NCBI GenBank assembly: GCA_016705575.1
Contig: JADIXX010000001.1
Location: forward strand, 1,017,501-1,081,500
Reading direction: 5' to 3'
DNA length: 64,000 nucleotides
Source of the DNA: Candidatus Aalborgicola defluviihabitans
Lineage (GTDB): Bacteria > Pseudomonadota > Gammaproteobacteria > Burkholderiales > Burkholderiaceae_C
Position numbers and translations under genes: made by a program. Numbering within the stretch: the first letter of the stretch is position 1; every line of letters starts with the position of its first letter. Below the pieces are notes generated by a model that saw only the letters and a program-made list of their open reading frames with translations, was not told where the DNA came from and did not search any database. This document shows positions 50,988 through 58,676 of the stretch, piece after piece.

Positions 50988-51482
50988 ATGACCGATACCG
51001 ATGATGATCTGATGTTTCTGGATGACCCCGAGGATGCCTGCCTGCCCAGCGGGGCACCATGGGTTGTTTTGGTAGTTGATGACGACCGGGACGTGCATGC
51101 TGTCACAAAAATTGCGTTCAATGGACAGGACTGTGAAGGGCGCTCCATCGACATTCACAGTGCTTATTCGGGCCAGGATGCCATAGAACAGATCTCCCAA
51201 GTCGGCTCAACCCTGCCAGCGTTGGTCCTGATGGACATGGTGATGGACACCCCCACGGACGGGCTCGACACCATTCATCGGTTGCGTAATGAATTGCAGC
51301 TGCGCGATATTCCGACCATCTTTATACGCACCGGGCAACCCGGGCTCACCCATAGCTTGCAGCAGCTTCAAAATGATCCTGATATTGATTTGGTTTTGCT
51401 CAAGTCGGACTTGACTGCAGAAGTTCTGCGCAGGGAAGTATTCCGGGCTTTGAGGAACGGCCGCAAGGCATTTGCCAAGTAA
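50988..51482 (+). CDS. Response regulator receiver-domain protein
   Basis: A 164-residue protein with a receiver fold: VVLVVDDDRDVHAVTKIAF (acidic pocket), the phosphorylatable Asp in LVLMDMVMDTP, and the KSD-type Lys near the end (VLLKSDLTAE). There is no output domain. The 23-residue acidic N-terminal extension is unusual. The receiver resembles those heading larger regulators with a DUF3369 domain, so it may be a shortened relative. No kinase gene is close by. Confidence 0.83.
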   Translation: MTDTDDDLMFLDDPEDACLPSGAPWVVLVVDDDRDVHAVTKIAFNGQDCEGRSIDIHSAYSGQDAIEQISQVGSTLPALVLMDMVMDTPTDGLDTIHRLRNELQLRDIPTIFIRTGQPGLTHSLQQLQNDPDIDLVLLKSDLTAEVLRREVFRALRNGRKAFAK

Positions 51483-51665
51483 GCCCGTTGCTTTGGGCCA
51501 GGCATGCCATTGCGCGTGGCTGCGCAACGCAAAGTGTGTTTTGTGAAGGCTCCGTGTTGAGTTGCAACATGGTGTAAGGCCGGTCAACTGCGTGCAACGC
51601 CCTGCCGTTGACTACTCAGTTGCAACGAATTCATCGTCACAACATACTCTACCCACAGGACCTAC

Positions 51666-52157
51666 ATGAACAAATTACTCGCTTCCTTGCTCGCCACACT
51701 GTTTGTCGGCGTCGCATTTGCACAAGCACCGGTTTCTCCCATGACACCAGTGACGCCCGCAACGGTGAAAGCGGGGGTCAAAGCTGACAAGGCCAACGCC
51801 GCTGCAAGCAAAGCCGAGGCCAAGGTGGACATGAAAGCCGACGCCAAAGTCGAAAAGGCCGAAACAAAAGCCAGTGACACAAAAGCCGAAGCCCATCAGG
51901 ATGCAGCCAAAACCAAAGCTGCAGCACATGAAAAAACCGCGAAGGCAAAGCCTGGAGCCCACGCCAAAGCCGTGAAAACCGAAGCCAATGAAGCCGTGAA
52001 GGCAGATGCCAAGACCGACAAGGTCGTTGCCAATGCCGACGCCAAAGTCGAAAAGGCAAAGGTCGAGGCAGCGGGTGACAAAGCTATCGCCAAAATCGAA
52101 ACCAAGACGACCAAAGCCGAAGGCAAGGCCGATGTAAAAGCATCCACCGGCAAGTAA
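51666..52157 (+). CDS. Exported Ala/Lys-rich low-complexity protein
   Basis: A 163-residue protein with a signal peptide (NKLLASLLATLFVGVAFAQ) and a mature part made almost entirely of Ala, Lys, Glu, Asp and Thr in short repeats such as KADAKVEKAETKASD and KVEKAKVEAAGDK. The pattern predicts a long alternating-charge helix or coiled coil, similar in composition to histone H1-like or LEA proteins but exported. I know no named family. A strong terminator follows. It stands alone. Confidence 0.75.
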   Translation: MNKLLASLLATLFVGVAFAQAPVSPMTPVTPATVKAGVKADKANAAASKAEAKVDMKADAKVEKAETKASDTKAEAHQDAAKTKAAAHEKTAKAKPGAHAKAVKTEANEAVKADAKTDKVVANADAKVEKAKVEAAGDKAIAKIETKTTKAEGKADVKASTGK

Positions 52158-52180
52158 GCAGCCAACGTGGTTCCACAAAA

Positions 52181-52207
52181 AAGACAGGCTCAGCCTGTCT
52201 TTTTTTG
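52181..52207 (+). terminator. Rho-independent terminator
   Basis: AAGACAGGCT-CA-GCCTGTCTT followed by a T7 run, 24 bases after the stop of the Ala/Lys-rich gene. A textbook terminator. Confidence 0.93.
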
Positions 52208-52382
52208 TCCAACGCTTGCATGGCAAGGGACAAAAGAAATTCTAAGTAATTTGTGTGCGCCGGCGTACGGAAGCCGGCTTGTATTGGTGCGACAGTTCCC
52301 ACTCGACTGCCGGGCTCACTTGGAGTTTGGTGCAAACAAGGCGGGAATTTGTAGCCGGCCTCAACTTCTATAGGAGCTAACG

Positions 52383-53798
52383 ATGAAAACACTCACCAAG
52401 GCAGCCTTCGCAATCGCGGTGGTCGTAGCAGCCGCACAAGCCAACGCGCAAGTCACTTTTTACGAGAATCAGGGCTTTCAGGGTCGTGCGTTCACTGCGC
52501 AAGCCAACGTCGCCGACTTTGGCCGTTTCGGCTTCAATGACCGCGCTAGCTCTGTCATGGTGACGGGCGAGCGATGGGAGGTATGCGAAGACGTGCGCTA
52601 CCTTGGCCGCTGCGTTGTGTTGCGTCCCGGACAGTATTCGACTCTGGGCGCCATGGGTCTGAACGACCGCATCTCCTCGGTGCGCGCCATTAGCCACAGC
52701 CAGCGCATCGATGAGCGGCGCTATGCGCCCGCACCGGCACCTGCTGTGGCGCAAATCACTTTTTACGAGGATGAACGCTTCGGCGGGCGATCGTTTACGA
52801 CCGACACAGTGGTAGAGGACACAGTGGTAGAGGACTTTCGCAACAAAGGTTTCAACGACCGGGTCTCCTCAATCGTCGTGAGCGGCCCCGATCAGTGGGA
52901 GGCTTGCGACGATATTCGTTTCAAAGGTAGTTGCGTTGTGTTGCGCGCAGGCCAGTATCCATCACTGCGCGGAACTGGGCTGAACGACCGAATTTCATCG
53001 GTTCGCAACATTGCCACCAAGGTGACCCCTCCGGGACCTGCACCAGCTCAAATCATCTTTTTCGAACAGGAAGGCTTCGGGGGACGCAGGATCACTACCG
53101 ACCGGCCGCTAGAGGATCTGTCGAAAAGTGGTTTCAATGACCGCGCATCATCAGCTGTGGTGGTTGGTGACGGGCGCTGGGAGGTCTGCGATGACGTACG
53201 TTTTGACGGTCGCTGCATGGTCTTGCGCCCGGGCCAATATCCATCACTGGCTGCGATGGGTATGAACGACCGCATTTCTTCGGTGCGGAACCTGCGCCGC
53301 GATATGCGCATCGACGACCGGAGCTACGCGCCGATGCCGTTGGCCGCGACTGATTATCGTCATCGCAACGACGAGCGTCTGTTTGAGGTTAATGTGACCT
53401 CGGTGCGAGCTGTGGTCGGAACACCCGAGAAGCGCTGCTGGGTCGAACGCGGACAAGTGCCCCAGGACCAGACCAATGCCAATGTTCCAGGTGCGGTCGT
53501 TGGCGCTCTGCTGGGCGGCATTCTGGGCCATCAGGTCGGTGGCGGCACCGGCAAGGATATTGCCACCGCTGGCGGCGCAATTGCCGGGGCGGTAATCGGC
53601 TCAAAAGTAGGCGGCAACGCCAACAACTCACAGGCCGCAACCCAAGATGTACAACGCTGTGAAGTCGTGCCAAGCCAAGCCCGCACCCAGTACTGGGATG
53701 TAACCTACGCCTTCAAGGGCCAGGATCATCACATTCAAATGACAGCCCCACCCGGCCCAACGATCACCGTCAACGAGCAGGGTGAGCCACGCAATTGA
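52383..53798 (+). CDS. Exported triple beta-gamma-crystallin protein with glycine-zipper domain
   Basis: A 471-residue exported protein: signal peptide (to about 23), three beta-gamma-crystallin domains (about 24-100, 121-205, 219-300), a polar linker, then a glycine-zipper 2TM segment VVGALLGGILGHQVGGGTGK (near 367-400) of the 17-kDa surface antigen type. Each crystallin domain has the paired Greek-key signatures F/Y-x-x-x-x-F-x-G-R and GLNDRISSVR, with N-D-R-x-S-S calcium-binding motifs in both halves. Blade two holds a 15-base tandem duplication (52806-52835). Likely an outer-membrane or surface calcium-binding protein; function unproven. Confidence 0.85.
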   Translation: MKTLTKAAFAIAVVVAAAQANAQVTFYENQGFQGRAFTAQANVADFGRFGFNDRASSVMVTGERWEVCEDVRYLGRCVVLRPGQYSTLGAMGLNDRISSVRAISHSQRIDERRYAPAPAPAVAQITFYEDERFGGRSFTTDTVVEDTVVEDFRNKGFNDRVSSIVVSGPDQWEACDDIRFKGSCVVLRAGQYPSLRGTGLNDRISSVRNIATKVTPPGPAPAQIIFFEQEGFGGRRITTDRPLEDLSKSGFNDRASSAVVVGDGRWEVCDDVRFDGRCMVLRPGQYPSLAAMGMNDRISSVRNLRRDMRIDDRSYAPMPLAATDYRHRNDERLFEVNVTSVRAVVGTPEKRCWVERGQVPQDQTNANVPGAVVGALLGGILGHQVGGGTGKDIATAGGAIAGAVIGSKVGGNANNSQAATQDVQRCEVVPSQARTQYWDVTYAFKGQDHHIQMTAPPGPTITVNEQGEPRN

Positions 53799-53886
53799 AC
53801 GGGGTTCTAATGCTGTAACAGATCGTTCGACCGACGCAAGGCACCAAAATGGCGCTGCAACGCCAAGAATTTCGTCGGTCGACCTT

Positions 53887-55665
53887 TCACAACATCTCGT
53901 CAGGCGCAAAAGGCCCGAGCAGCTTCACTGCCAGCCGCAGCATGACACTGGTGTCAGGCTCGGTGGTGCTGTCTTTCAGGTTGGAGCCTTGCGGCGCGCG
54001 CCAGACCAACTGGTCGTTTTCGAGCTCTACCCGGTAGGCGCCGGTTGCCATGGTCGGCTCAATCAGCCGGCTGGCTTCGGCTGAAATGGCGCGGCTGCGA
54101 ATGGCAACTGCGACTTCGCTGTTTTGCAGTTGTGAACGTAAATCAAGGTTCATGGAACCCACCACCAGCAGCCGGTCGTCCACCATCGCCACCTTGGAGT
54201 GCAGGCTGGCGCGCGAGCTGCCGCCACCGCCGACGGAGCCGGATGAAATCGCGGCAGAGCCAAAACTACGGAATGTACCCTCTTGTTCAGCGCGCATTTC
54301 ATACAGCTCAACGCCCATCTCCAGCAGCGCCTTGCGGTAGCGGGCGTAGCCGACATGGGCGGCAGGCGCGTCGTTGGACGCTAGTGAGTTGGTCAGCACC
54401 CGCACGCGTACGCCACGTTTGCGCAGGTCGGCAAACTGGCCCATCGTGCGCTCCCCCGGAACAAAATAGGGCGACACAATCAGCAGGCTGGTTTTGGCCT
54501 GTGCCATCAGTTGCAGCAGGCCGTCTACGGTAGTGTCTTCGGCAGCTTCCGTGCTATCAGCGTCAGCGGCGATCTTGCCGGGTTTGTCCACCAGCAAGGT
54601 GGACGGCGCCCAGGTCCATTTCAGCAGGCGCAGGTCTGTTGAATCCGGTAACGGCGCGATCGTGCTGGCGGCGTTGTCAGCCGTGCTGTCGTTGCTGGTC
54701 GGCGCGGTTGCCTGCGGCATGGGCAGCAGGGATTCGGCGGCGGCTATTCCGACGGCGTTATTTGCGGCTGCGACATCGGCAGGTTCGCCTGGCTCACCCG
54801 GTTTGCCGTTGGCGAGTGCGGGTTTGAGGGCTTCTATCTCCTGGGCTGTCATCAATGACTGCACCGGGTAGGCCAGCGGGTTGTTCCAGTACGCATCGAA
54901 ACTGCGCGACAGGTCACGCGCGATGCGCCCGGCTGCCAGCACGTCAATATCTACAAAGTTGGTGCCTGGACTCTGCCCGAAGTAGGTTTCACCCAGGTTG
55001 CGACCACCGGTTATGGCCAGTGCGTTGTCAGCCACGAAAATCTTGTTGTGCATGCGACGCTGTATCCGGTCGACGTCGTCAAGGTTCGCGATGATGCGCA
55101 AGACCAGCGAACTGCGCCCTCCCGGCAGCGGGTTAAAGAGGCGCAGCTCCATGTTCTTTTCAAATGCCAGTTTGAGCACCTGGGCGTTTTTGCCAGAGGT
55201 GTTGAAATCGTCCAACAGGATGCGAATGCGCACACCCCGGGCGGCGGCATCGCGCAGTGCGTCAAACAGGCGATCGGTAGTTTTGTCGGAAAAGATGGCG
55301 TAGTACTGAAGGTCCAGGGTCTTTTCAGCGGCCTTGATGAGGGTCATGCGGCTGGAGAATGCCAGCTCGGCATTGCCAACCAGCGCAAAACCGGAGTCGT
55401 TGCGTGTTCCCGCCTTTTTTGCACGGTCAGCGATCACGCTGCCCAGGCGCGTTTGTGTGGGGTTGGCCAAGGCGGTCGAGACGGGCCGGTCGACATGGTC
55501 GGGCAGGGATGCGCATGCCGACAGCCACAGCACCGATATCAGGAACAGCCAGTGCACAGAACGGCTGATGTGTCGGTGGCGCACCGCTGCACTAAGCCGA
55601 TCAAACGGGTCAAATGCCTTCAGCGATCCGGGTAAGTTGATGGCGGCGACAGGTAGGGATGACAT
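53887..55665 (-). CDS. Phospholipase D-family lipoprotein (cardiolipin synthase-like)
   Basis: A 592-residue PLD-family enzyme with two HKD motifs: MHNKIFVADNALAITGGRN (H206, K208, D213) and LHSKVAMVDDRLLVVGSMN (near residue 510). The lipobox LSACA (Cys 51) indicates a lipoprotein, so it probably acts on phospholipids in the envelope, as ClsC does. A low-complexity stretch of about 60 residues (near 280-345) separates the two halves. A GTG at 55584 would give a more normal signal length than the ATG at 55665; the start is uncertain. Confidence 0.88.
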   Translation of the reverse strand: MSSLPVAAINLPGSLKAFDPFDRLSAAVRHRHISRSVHWLFLISVLWLSACASLPDHVDRPVSTALANPTQTRLGSVIADRAKKAGTRNDSGFALVGNAELAFSSRMTLIKAAEKTLDLQYYAIFSDKTTDRLFDALRDAAARGVRIRILLDDFNTSGKNAQVLKLAFEKNMELRLFNPLPGGRSSLVLRIIANLDDVDRIQRRMHNKIFVADNALAITGGRNLGETYFGQSPGTNFVDIDVLAAGRIARDLSRSFDAYWNNPLAYPVQSLMTAQEIEALKPALANGKPGEPGEPADVAAANNAVGIAAAESLLPMPQATAPTSNDSTADNAASTIAPLPDSTDLRLLKWTWAPSTLLVDKPGKIAADADSTEAAEDTTVDGLLQLMAQAKTSLLIVSPYFVPGERTMGQFADLRKRGVRVRVLTNSLASNDAPAAHVGYARYRKALLEMGVELYEMRAEQEGTFRSFGSAAISSGSVGGGGSSRASLHSKVAMVDDRLLVVGSMNLDLRSQLQNSEVAVAIRSRAISAEASRLIEPTMATGAYRVELENDQLVWRAPQGSNLKDSTTEPDTSVMLRLAVKLLGPFAPDEML

Positions 55666-55895
55666 GGTTCAGGAACGCCTCAAGCGATATCAGCGCAGAA
55701 CGTATTGGAGCCCGAAAATAGCACGTTATGGCAGGATTTGGTGACCAGCTGGATTTTCGGGCTTGTACGGGAGCTGCCTTGCGGTGGCCCATGCCCCCAC
55801 TATGTGCGGTGGCACACACACATGCTCAGGCGGGCACGGCATGATCCAGTCTTGGTGAGCCCATTGACTCGCCTAACAACCGTATAGGAATCGAT

Positions 55896-56051
55896 ATGAA
55901 CCTGCATCTTGGCCTTACACCTTTGATCTCGCTGCTCGCTGGCATTTTGATTTTGCTGGTGCCCCGGCTGCTGAACTACATCGTCGCCATTTATTTGATC
56001 GCCGTCGGGCTGATTGGCATTCTGGGCGCTGGCGCCATGCGCCTGAATTAG
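55896..56051 (+). CDS. DUF3096 small membrane peptide
   Basis: A 51-residue, very hydrophobic peptide of two helices (ISLLAGILILLVPRLLNYIV and IYLIAVGLIGILGA). The LVPRLLNYIVAIYLI segment is typical of DUF3096, a family of tiny proteins found across proteobacteria. Function is unknown. It was found by hand because of its size. A dispersed palindromic repeat follows before serB. Confidence 0.82.
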   Translation: MNLHLGLTPLISLLAGILILLVPRLLNYIVAIYLIAVGLIGILGAGAMRLN

Positions 56052-56143
56052 CACGTGTATCGTCATGACTTTGCTGATCAACTTTGGCGATGAGCGATTA
56101 AACTAAGCTGTAACAGCTGTTCAAAATTGTTTTGAACAAAATA

Positions 56144-56193
56144 CGCCTATAGCCCTCGTAGATGCTACGTAAGTAGCTATTATTTCAATAGCG
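56144..56193 (+). repeat. Dispersed double-hairpin repeat, copy 10
   Basis: CGCCTATAGCCCTCGT, a spacer with CTACGTAA, then GCTATTATTTCAATAGC. It ends 10 bases before the serB ATG, so the serB mRNA leader would contain the second hairpin close to the ribosome site. Confidence 0.87.
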
Positions 56194-56202
56194 TTCTCAC
56201 CT

Positions 56203-56931
56203 ATGCAACCTACACCATTCGCACCCGGCCTGGTCCTGCGTAACTTCCAGCCTGGCAAGAAGCTGTCCGACTTCAAGCTCATTGCCTTCGACATGGACTC
56301 CACTCTGATCAACATCGAGTGCATCGACGAGATTGCCGACGCGGTGGGCCGCAAGGCCGAGGTGGCGGCCATCACCGAAGCGGCCATGCGCGGTGAGATC
56401 ACCGACTTCAAAGACAGCCTGCGCCGCCGGGTGGCTTTGCTCAGGGGCGTAACCATCGCAGACCTGGAAGAAGTCTATGTGCAGCGCCTACAACTCAATC
56501 CGGGCGCAACCGAACTGGTGGCCGCCTGCAAAGCGGCGGGACTCAAGGTGTTGCTGGTCTCTGGCGGCTTCACGTTCTTTGCCGATCGGGTCAAAGAGCG
56601 CCTGGGGATCGACTTTGCGCGCTCCAACTTGCTCGAAATCCACAGCGGCCCCAACTGCGGCCAGCTCACCGGACACGTCATGGAGCAATCCTGGGGCGAT
56701 ATTTGCGACGGTGCGGAGAAGCGCCGCACTTTGCTGGAGGTGGCTTCGCTCTTGGGCATTGAGCCTGCCCAATGCATTGCCATGGGCGACGGTGCCAATG
56801 ACCTGCCCATGATGGCAGCGGCCGGCCTGTCGGTGGCCTACCACGCAAAACCCAAGGTCCGCGAGCAAGCCATGGTATCCATCGAGTCTGGTGGGCTGGA
56901 CCGGCTGCTGGAAGTCCTCTCCCCCACCTGA
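56203..56931 (+). CDS. serB: Phosphoserine phosphatase
   Basis: A 242-residue HAD-family enzyme for the last step of serine synthesis. The nucleophile motif DMDSTLI (DxDST), the VSGGFTFFADRVKE motif II, and the acidic GDGANDLPMMAAAGLSVAYHAKP motif are all present. It lacks the N-terminal ACT domain of E. coli SerB, being the shorter form common in betaproteobacteria. The dispersed repeat copy 10 lies directly upstream and no clear ribosome site is seen. Confidence 0.95.
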   Translation: MQPTPFAPGLVLRNFQPGKKLSDFKLIAFDMDSTLINIECIDEIADAVGRKAEVAAITEAAMRGEITDFKDSLRRRVALLRGVTIADLEEVYVQRLQLNPGATELVAACKAAGLKVLLVSGGFTFFADRVKERLGIDFARSNLLEIHSGPNCGQLTGHVMEQSWGDICDGAEKRRTLLEVASLLGIEPAQCIAMGDGANDLPMMAAAGLSVAYHAKPKVREQAMVSIESGGLDRLLEVLSPT

Positions 56932-57006
56932 AATCCGGCCCTCGACTTCCGAGCCGATCGGGTTTAACCAAATCAAACATTCATACGAAGTCCACATTTG
57001 CTATAA

Positions 57007-57029
57007 AATATCTATTTCAAATGAATCTT
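57007..57029. promoter_or_regulatory. NsrR-like operator upstream of the di-iron repair gene
   Basis: AATATCTATTT-C-AAATGAATCTT has the 11-1-11 layout of the NsrR site (AAGATGYATTT-N-AAATRCATCTT). By eye the left half matches 8 of 11 and the right half 10 of 11. It ends 13 bases before the ATG, overlapping where a repressor would block transcription. Confidence 0.65.
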
Positions 57030-57042
57030 TAAGGAGACCAGC

Positions 57043-57837
57043 ATGAACGCCCGTCAGCAGTTTGCATCCGACACTTCCGAGCTTGCCGAACAATCTCTGG
57101 GCAGCATCGCCGTAAACCTACCGGGCGCCACTGCCGTCTTTCGAGCCGCCAAGCTGGATTTTTGCTGCCATGGCAACGTCAGCCTGCGCCAGGCCGCACA
57201 GGATAAGAAACTGGATCTGAATGCGGTTGTGGCCCAATTGGCCGCGCTGGACCACACCGACTCGCTTCCGGACGAAATGACTGTTGAAGCCCTCATCGAC
57301 CACATCGTTTCCCGCTACCACGATGTTCACCGTGCCCAACTGCCCGAACTGATCCGCATGGCGCACCGGGTAGAGCTCGTGCACAAAGCCAACCCCAACG
57401 TACCCGCCGGCTTGGGTAACCTGCTGGAAAGCGTGCAACAAGAACTGCTGGAACACATGATGAAAGAGGAGCAGGTTCTGTTCCCCATGCTGCGCACCGG
57501 CGGTCACCCCTTTGTCAGCCAGCCGATCGCCATGATGCGCGCCGAGCACATCACCCATGGTGAGGAACTGGACCGCATCAACGCGCTGACCAACGATGCC
57601 ACACCGCCCGAAGGCGCTTGCAATACGTGGCGCGCGCTCTACATTGGCCTGGCGCAGTTTGGTGAAGACCTGCAAAACCACATCCACCTGGAAAACAATG
57701 TGCTGTTCCCTGTTTTCGAAGGCGCCCAGGGCGCGGCAACAACCACAGCATCGGCCGCGGTAGCTGCAACGACCGCAGCCACAGCAACGACCACGGGCTG
57801 TGGCGGTGGTGGCAACGGCGGCTGCGGCTGCCAGTAG
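57043..57837 (+). CDS. ytfE: Iron-sulfur cluster repair di-iron protein (RIC/YtfE/ScdA)
   Basis: A 264-residue non-haem di-iron protein that restores clusters damaged by nitric oxide or oxidants. The N-terminal ScdA domain (LPGATAVFRAAKLDFCCHGN with the Cys pair) is followed by the hemerythrin-like domain with His/Glu ligands spread over HDVHRAQLPEL, HRVELVH, MMKEEQVLFPML, MRAEHITHGEE and HIHLENNVLFP. A C-terminal extension of about 35 residues ends in a Cys/Gly tail (CGGGGNGGCGCQ) that is unusual. The NsrR-like site upstream suggests NO induction. A GGAG ribosome site precedes the ATG. Confidence 0.94.
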   Translation: MNARQQFASDTSELAEQSLGSIAVNLPGATAVFRAAKLDFCCHGNVSLRQAAQDKKLDLNAVVAQLAALDHTDSLPDEMTVEALIDHIVSRYHDVHRAQLPELIRMAHRVELVHKANPNVPAGLGNLLESVQQELLEHMMKEEQVLFPMLRTGGHPFVSQPIAMMRAEHITHGEELDRINALTNDATPPEGACNTWRALYIGLAQFGEDLQNHIHLENNVLFPVFEGAQGAATTTASAAVAATTAATATTTGCGGGGNGGCGCQ

Positions 57838-57858
57838 GCCACTAAAGGCGCACCAGGG

Positions 57859-58518
57859 TTAAGCGCCCTGCTGCGCCGCCAATTGGCGCAGGGCCTTTTC
57901 AAACACTTCTGGCGGCTGTCCACCTGAAATCAGGTGGCTGTTGTTAATAACCACTGCCGGCACAGAGTGGATACCCTGCTGCTGGTAATACTGCTCTTGC
58001 TCGCGCACATCAGCCGCATAGGCATCGCTGGTCAAAACGGCCTTGGCGCGTTCGCTATCCAGCCCCACCTCGCCCGCCAGCCGCACCAGCACCGTGTGGT
58101 TGCTGGGGTCCTCACCATCGGTGAAATAGGCCTTAAGCAGGGCCTTTTTCAGCGCCAGTTGACGCCCTTGCCCTTCCAGACGCGCCCAATGCAACAGGCG
58201 ATGGGCATCAAACGTGTTGTAGATGCGTGAACGCTTATCCAGGTTGAAGACAAACCCCAATTCGGCGCCACGCGCACGGATAGCCTCGCGAGTGGCTGCC
58301 GCCTGCTCGGGTGTGGAGCCGTATTTCCGGCTCAAATGTTCGGTCGTATCCTCGCCGCCCGCCACCATCTGGGGGTTCAATTCAAACGGCTGGAAATTCA
58401 ACTCAACCTGCAACTCCGGCCCGACCCGCTCCAGGGCGGTCTGTAGAGAAGCCAGCCCCACCGCGCACCAGGGGCAGGACACGTCGGATACAAAATCAAT
58501 TTTTAAGGTCTTGGTCAT
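57859..58518 (-). CDS. DsbA-family oxidoreductase (FrnE-like)
   Basis: A 219-residue thioredoxin-fold protein with the active site CPWC (C15, C18) in a helical-insertion DsbA fold. There is no signal peptide, so it acts in the cytoplasm. The pattern VSCPWC and NTFDAHRLLHWA together with SVPAVVINNSHLISGGQ fit FrnE-type proteins, linked to oxidative stress. It is convergent with the di-iron repair gene, with 21 bases between. Confidence 0.88.
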   Translation of the reverse strand: MTKTLKIDFVSDVSCPWCAVGLASLQTALERVGPELQVELNFQPFELNPQMVAGGEDTTEHLSRKYGSTPEQAAATREAIRARGAELGFVFNLDKRSRIYNTFDAHRLLHWARLEGQGRQLALKKALLKAYFTDGEDPSNHTVLVRLAGEVGLDSERAKAVLTSDAYAADVREQEQYYQQQGIHSVPAVVINNSHLISGGQPPEVFEKALRQLAAQQGA

Positions 58519-58676
58519 GGCACCAGTATCGTGCAGTTCACCCAGGGCCTGTCTTGCGCCACGCCAATACCCACAGGCCCAACACCCTTTTTGGCTGTCA
58601 GTGGCCAGCCTTCCCTACCGCCTGGACAGGGCAAAGCCCGAACAATTTGATTCCAGCTTTCACCGACAATAGGCCC

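Noticed and set aside
56932..56965. GGCCCTCGAC after serB as an eleventh repeat copy
   Set aside because: Only a short CCCTCG stretch matches; neither hairpin is present.
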